Shown here piece by piece: positions 60,937-64,000 of a stretch of 64,000 nucleotides of DNA (the stretch's first letter is position 1; each line of letters starts with the position of its first letter). The translations under genes were made by a program, and so were the position numbers. The DNA is from CAYFLR01 sp964343805. GTDB taxonomy: Bacteria; Bdellovibrionota_B; Oligoflexia; CAYFLR01. Where the stretch lies: NCBI GenBank assembly GCA_964343805.1, contig CAYFLR010000004.1, positions 1 to 64,000 on the forward strand. Direction: 5' to 3'. The notes beneath the pieces were generated by a model, which saw nothing but the letters and a program-made list of their open reading frames with translations, made no database searches and had not been told where the DNA came from.

Positions 60937-61704
60937 ATGGAAAATGTACTTTTGGAGATAAACGATCGAATTGCCGTCCTTACTATCAACCGTGAAAAGG
61001 CTTTGAATGCTCTTAACTCTGATACATTAGGGGATATAGAGAAGGCTCTTTATGAAGCATCTATGGCCAATGTAAAAGTAGTTATATTGACTGGCAAAGG
61101 GAAAGCTTTTATTGCTGGAGCCGATGTTAAGGAGATGTCTAGTCTTGATCCTGTCGGTATCTCTAACTATATAGAAAGAGGTCAGCATCTTTCCTTATTC
61201 TTAGAGCGTGCACCCTTCGTCACAATCGCAGCTGTCAATGGTTTTGCTCTAGGAGGTGGTCTTGAAATGGCTTTAGCCTGCGATTTTATTTATGCTTCTG
61301 AAAAAGCACTTTTTGGACTACCTGAGGTGACTATCGGTTTGATGCCAGGTTTTGGTGGAACTCAGAGATTAACTCGAGTTGTGGGTCGAGCAAAAGCTAA
61401 AGAGTTAATTTTTACGGGTCGCAATATTAAAGCAGATGAAGCTTTAACTTTAGGAATTGCCAATAAGGTGGTTGCGCCAGAAGGTTTACTAGAAAGTTGT
61501 CAAGAAGTGGCTTCCCAGATTAGCAAAAACGCTTTCTTCTCAGTGATTCAAGCAAAAAGAGCTATCAATGGCGGAGAAGAGTTAAACCTACCTGAGGCAT
61601 TAGAGCTAGAAAGACAAGCGTTTGTTGCCACTTTCTCATCAGAGGATAGCAAAGAGGGAATGGATGCTTTTAACAACAAACGAAAAGCAGAGTACAAATT
61701 GTAA
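60937..61704 (+). CDS. Enoyl-CoA hydratase
   Basis: Crotonase-fold enzyme hydrating trans-2-enoyl-CoA in fatty-acid oxidation or the crotonyl-CoA route. Motifs: KAFIAGADVKEM (oxyanion loop), AAVNGFALGGGLEMALACD, and GLPEVTIGLMPGFGGTQRL containing both catalytic Glu positions. The start at 60937 (MENVLLEI) is chosen because AGGA lies 7 bases before it; the earlier TTG and ATG are badly placed. It is the first gene of an operon with 3-hydroxyacyl-CoA and acyl-CoA dehydrogenases. Confidence 0.94.
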   Translation: MENVLLEINDRIAVLTINREKALNALNSDTLGDIEKALYEASMANVKVVILTGKGKAFIAGADVKEMSSLDPVGISNYIERGQHLSLFLERAPFVTIAAVNGFALGGGLEMALACDFIYASEKALFGLPEVTIGLMPGFGGTQRLTRVVGRAKAKELIFTGRNIKADEALTLGIANKVVAPEGLLESCQEVASQISKNAFFSVIQAKRAINGGEELNLPEALELERQAFVATFSSEDSKEGMDAFNNKRKAEYKL

Positions 61705-61733
61705 GTATCCGAGAATAACGGGGGGAGTTTTTT

Positions 61734-63065
61734 ATGGATTTAAATCAACGATTGAAAAAGGCAGCGGTTATTGGAGCAGCGGGAAAAATGGGAAGTGGAA
61801 TCTCTCTTTTAGTTGCTAGAGAGATGGCGAATCTTTTAACTGATGAAAATAAAAATGAGTTCTCTTTAACTCTCTATGACATGAACGACGAGGTTTTAGC
61901 TGGTTTAAAATCCTACCTCACTAAGCAAATCACCAAGTTTGGTCAAAAAAACTGCGCTAAAATAAAAGAGGCTAGAGGAAAATCAAATTTAAGTGATGAG
62001 GAAATGGTTGAGACTTATGTGCAAGATTCTCTTGCTATGTGTCATTTTTCCACTGATCTTCAATCTCTCAAAGATGCTTCGATGATTTTTGAAGCCATTA
62101 TTGAGAATGTGGATATTAAGGTGGATCTTTTTAAGAAACTAAAGGATCTCTGCAGTGATACTACCTACTTTTTGACTAATACATCAAGTTTACCCATCAG
62201 CATTGTGGATGAAAAAGCAGGACTAGACGGCAGGTTAATTGGCTTTCATTTTTACAATCCTCCAGCAATTCAGCGTTTAGTAGAGCTTATTACTTCAGAA
62301 AAAACCAATAAAGATCTAGTGGCTCTTTCCAATGAATTGGGTAAAAGAATGCGTAAGATTATGATTCCTGCCAACGATATTGCTGGTTTTATAGGGAATG
62401 GTCATTTTATTCGTGATGGTCTTTTTGGTCTTTCTGCCATGAGCAAATTGCAAACTGAAATGGAAGACTATGAAGCGGCGGCTCTTGTAAATATGGTGAG
62501 TCACGAATGGCTGATTCGCCCAATGGGAATTTTCCAGCTCATTGATTACGTGGGCGTAGATGTTTTCAAACTGATCTATTTTTCCATGAGCACCTATTTA
62601 GAAGAGAACTTTAAAGATGACCTAGTGGAGTGGATGCTGGAAAACAATGTGAAAGGTGGACAAAATTCCGATGGCTCCCAAAAAGATGGCTTTATGAAAT
62701 ATGAAGGCGGAAAACCTGTGGGTGTTTATAGTAAAAAACTCGGTAAGTATATGATGTTTGATGAAGGTGATTGGTATGGCAATCTTACTTCTAAACTAGG
62801 AACCAAACCAGAGGGTTGGTGTGCTTGGAAAGGCCTCCTGAAAGCTTCTCCAGAAGAACTAGATAAATCTTTAGCTACTTATTTTAAAAATCTTTTTGCT
62901 GAAGAAACCATGGGGGCTAAACTGGCTAAAGATTATCTCTTAGAGTCAAAGAGAATTGCTAATGGACTAGTGGAAGATAAAGTGGCATTTAAAGTAGAAG
63001 ATGTTGGTGGAGTTCTGATGAATGGATTTTATCATCTTTATCAACCTGTAAATAATTATTTTTAA
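61734..63065 (+). CDS. 3-hydroxyacyl-CoA dehydrogenase family protein, extended C-terminus
   Basis: NAD-binding loop AAVIGAAGKMGSGI near the N-terminus, then TNTSSLPIS and IGFHFYNPP (catalytic His region), all typical of 3-hydroxyacyl-CoA dehydrogenases that oxidise the product of the upstream hydratase. At 443 residues it is longer than the usual 280-300 of single-domain enzymes; the extra 120 or so residues (about 310-443, including GGKPVGVYSKKLGKYMMFDEGDW) may act as a second C-terminal lobe. GGGGGAG lies 6 bases before the ATG. 29 bases separate it from the hydratase gene. Confidence 0.9.
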   Translation: MDLNQRLKKAAVIGAAGKMGSGISLLVAREMANLLTDENKNEFSLTLYDMNDEVLAGLKSYLTKQITKFGQKNCAKIKEARGKSNLSDEEMVETYVQDSLAMCHFSTDLQSLKDASMIFEAIIENVDIKVDLFKKLKDLCSDTTYFLTNTSSLPISIVDEKAGLDGRLIGFHFYNPPAIQRLVELITSEKTNKDLVALSNELGKRMRKIMIPANDIAGFIGNGHFIRDGLFGLSAMSKLQTEMEDYEAAALVNMVSHEWLIRPMGIFQLIDYVGVDVFKLIYFSMSTYLEENFKDDLVEWMLENNVKGGQNSDGSQKDGFMKYEGGKPVGVYSKKLGKYMMFDEGDWYGNLTSKLGTKPEGWCAWKGLLKASPEELDKSLATYFKNLFAEETMGAKLAKDYLLESKRIANGLVEDKVAFKVEDVGGVLMNGFYHLYQPVNNYF

Positions 63066-63079
63066 ATATTGGGCATGAA

Positions 63080-64000
63080 ATGGATTTTCAACTGAATACC
63101 GAGCAAAAGGAACTACTCGCTCAAATTGGGACTTTTGGAGAGAAGGAGATTCTCCCCTATGTGACAGAATGGGATGAAAAAGAATCTTTTCCTCCCCATT
63201 TAGTTGATGGCTGTAAAAAACTAGGTCTCTTTGGCATGCTGGTACCCAAGGAGTATGGCGGGTTAGGTTTTGATACTTTAACCTTTTGCTTGGCTATTGA
63301 AGAAATGTCCAAATACTCAGCTTCTGTGGGAGTTATGCTAGCCGTACATAATTCCGTTTGTGTTTACCCCATCACACTAGCGGGTTCTCCTTATATTCTA
63401 GAAAAATATCTGCCAAAATTAGCCACCGGAGAATGGATTGGGGCCTTTGGCCTTACTGAGGCTGGAGCGGGTTCTGATGCTGCTAATATTGCCACTAAAG
63501 CCGACCTTATAGAAGGAGCAGATAAGAACAAATTTTCCGTTAATGGTTCCAAGGTTTTTATCACTAACGGTAAACTTTGTCATGTGGCCGTGATGCTCGC
63601 AAAAACTAAACCTGAATTGCGAGCAAAGGGAGCCACCTGTTTTGTGGTAGATAAATCAATGGAAGGGTTTGCTGTTGGTAAGAAAGAAGAAAAGCTCGGT
63701 ATGCGCATGTCAGATACCACCGAACTAGTTTTTACCAATATGGAGGTGGAAGAGGATCAAATTTTAGGCGAACTGGATCAAGGATTCAGTGTGATGATGA
63801 ACACTTTGAATTCTTCTAGAATTGGAATTGGAGCTCAAGCTGTCGGTATTGCTAGTGCCGCATTAGAAGCTTGTGTTGAATTTACAAAAAATACTAAAGA
63901 AGAGGGCAAACCTCTTTTCGCCAAACAGAATGTGGCTAATGCGATTGCGGAAATGAAAGCAGAACTAGATGCCGCTAGATTGTTAGTGTACCGGGCGTGT
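63080..64000 (+). CDS. Acyl-CoA dehydrogenase, 3' end beyond the window
   Basis: FAD enzyme making the first double bond in acyl-CoA oxidation. The first 307 residues are visible: MDFQLNTEQKEL start, GLFGMLVPKEYGG, the family signature AFGLTEAGAGSDA, KVFITNG, EKLGMRMSDTTELVF, and the start of the helical C-terminal domain (SSRIGIGAQAVG). The catalytic Glu would lie further on and is not visible. It begins 14 bases after the preceding stop and is clearly the third gene of the operon. No strong ribosome binding site was seen. Confidence 0.93.
   Translation, partial: MDFQLNTEQKELLAQIGTFGEKEILPYVTEWDEKESFPPHLVDGCKKLGLFGMLVPKEYGGLGFDTLTFCLAIEEMSKYSASVGVMLAVHNSVCVYPITLAGSPYILEKYLPKLATGEWIGAFGLTEAGAGSDAANIATKADLIEGADKNKFSVNGSKVFITNGKLCHVAVMLAKTKPELRAKGATCFVVDKSMEGFAVGKKEEKLGMRMSDTTELVFTNMEVEEDQILGELDQGFSVMMNTLNSSRIGIGAQAVGIASAALEACVEFTKNTKEEGKPLFAKQNVANAIAEMKAELDAARLLVYRAC

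Overview
ORGANISM. The window is AT-rich bacterial DNA from a Gram-negative bacterium. At least 16 of about 45 protein genes carry a lipobox signal peptide, several others look like outer-membrane beta-barrels, and secreted proteases are frequent. It contains four runs of N (52, 10, 10 and 10 bases), so it comes from a scaffolded draft assembly. A sensorless chemoreceptor-like protein, many lipoproteins and exported hydrolases, and FliA-like (sigma-28) promoter motifs before lipoprotein genes would fit a motile Bdellovibrionota/Bacteriovoracales-type lineage. That placement is inference; no rRNA is present to settle it. LAYOUT. 1-700: no protein gene; a tRNA-Asn on the minus strand, a bidirectional terminator, and a GC-rich segment that looks like a structured RNA and ends in a 21-base copy of the tRNA 3' end. 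700-8000: chemoreceptor-like protein, RNase D, transketolase, large Cys-rich lipoprotein. 8.1-9.0 kb: an S-adenosylmethionine decarboxylase of the eukaryotic type. 9-20.8 kb, all minus strand: outer-membrane/lipoprotein operon, an unusual uvrC reading frame fused to an M16-peptidase-like protein, uvrB, a small secreted protein, an EEP-family phosphodiesterase and a barrel protein. 21-28.3 kb: lipoprotein with an FGE-sulfatase fold, an operon of metallo-beta-lactamase, AlaDH/PNT-like and radical SAM proteins, a small lipoprotein and a nitrilase-family amidase. 28.6-32.5 kb: heterodimeric ABC exporter with an overlapping dCTPase/MazG-like gene. 32.6-43.9 kb: exported hydrolase and adhesin block (lipase-like lipoprotein, subtilase, unknown lipoprotein, papain-like lipoprotein, 1843-residue kelch lipoprotein). 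44-50 kb: PhoD-like phosphatase operon, thioredoxin, a CarD-domain protein, a small barrel. 50-56.6 kb: Cys-rich lipoprotein, 1193-residue lipoprotein, and a tandem set of three related lipoproteins. 56.8-60.7 kb: SelO, small basic secreted protein, trypsin-like lipoprotein, and a lipoprotein gene broken only by an assembly gap. 60.9 kb to the end: enoyl-CoA hydratase, 3-hydroxyacyl-CoA dehydrogenase and acyl-CoA dehydrogenase, a fatty-acid oxidation type operon. HOW IT WORKS TOGETHER. Housekeeping genes (nucleotide excision repair, pentose phosphate, tRNA, acyl-CoA oxidation) are interleaved with a large surface and secreted repertoire. The most unusual points are: (1) uvrC read in frame into a two-domain M16 protein, with a strong internal ribosome binding site and a signal peptide exactly at the joint; (2) a FliA-type promoter signature (TAAA/TTTA, 15-16 bases, TCCGATAA) before four lipoprotein genes or operons, suggesting a coordinated surface-lipoprotein regulon; (3) a eukaryotic-type AdoMet decarboxylase with all key residues; (4) the tandem lipoprotein family with a shared C-terminal domain; (5) the structured RNA candidate beside tRNA-Asn.
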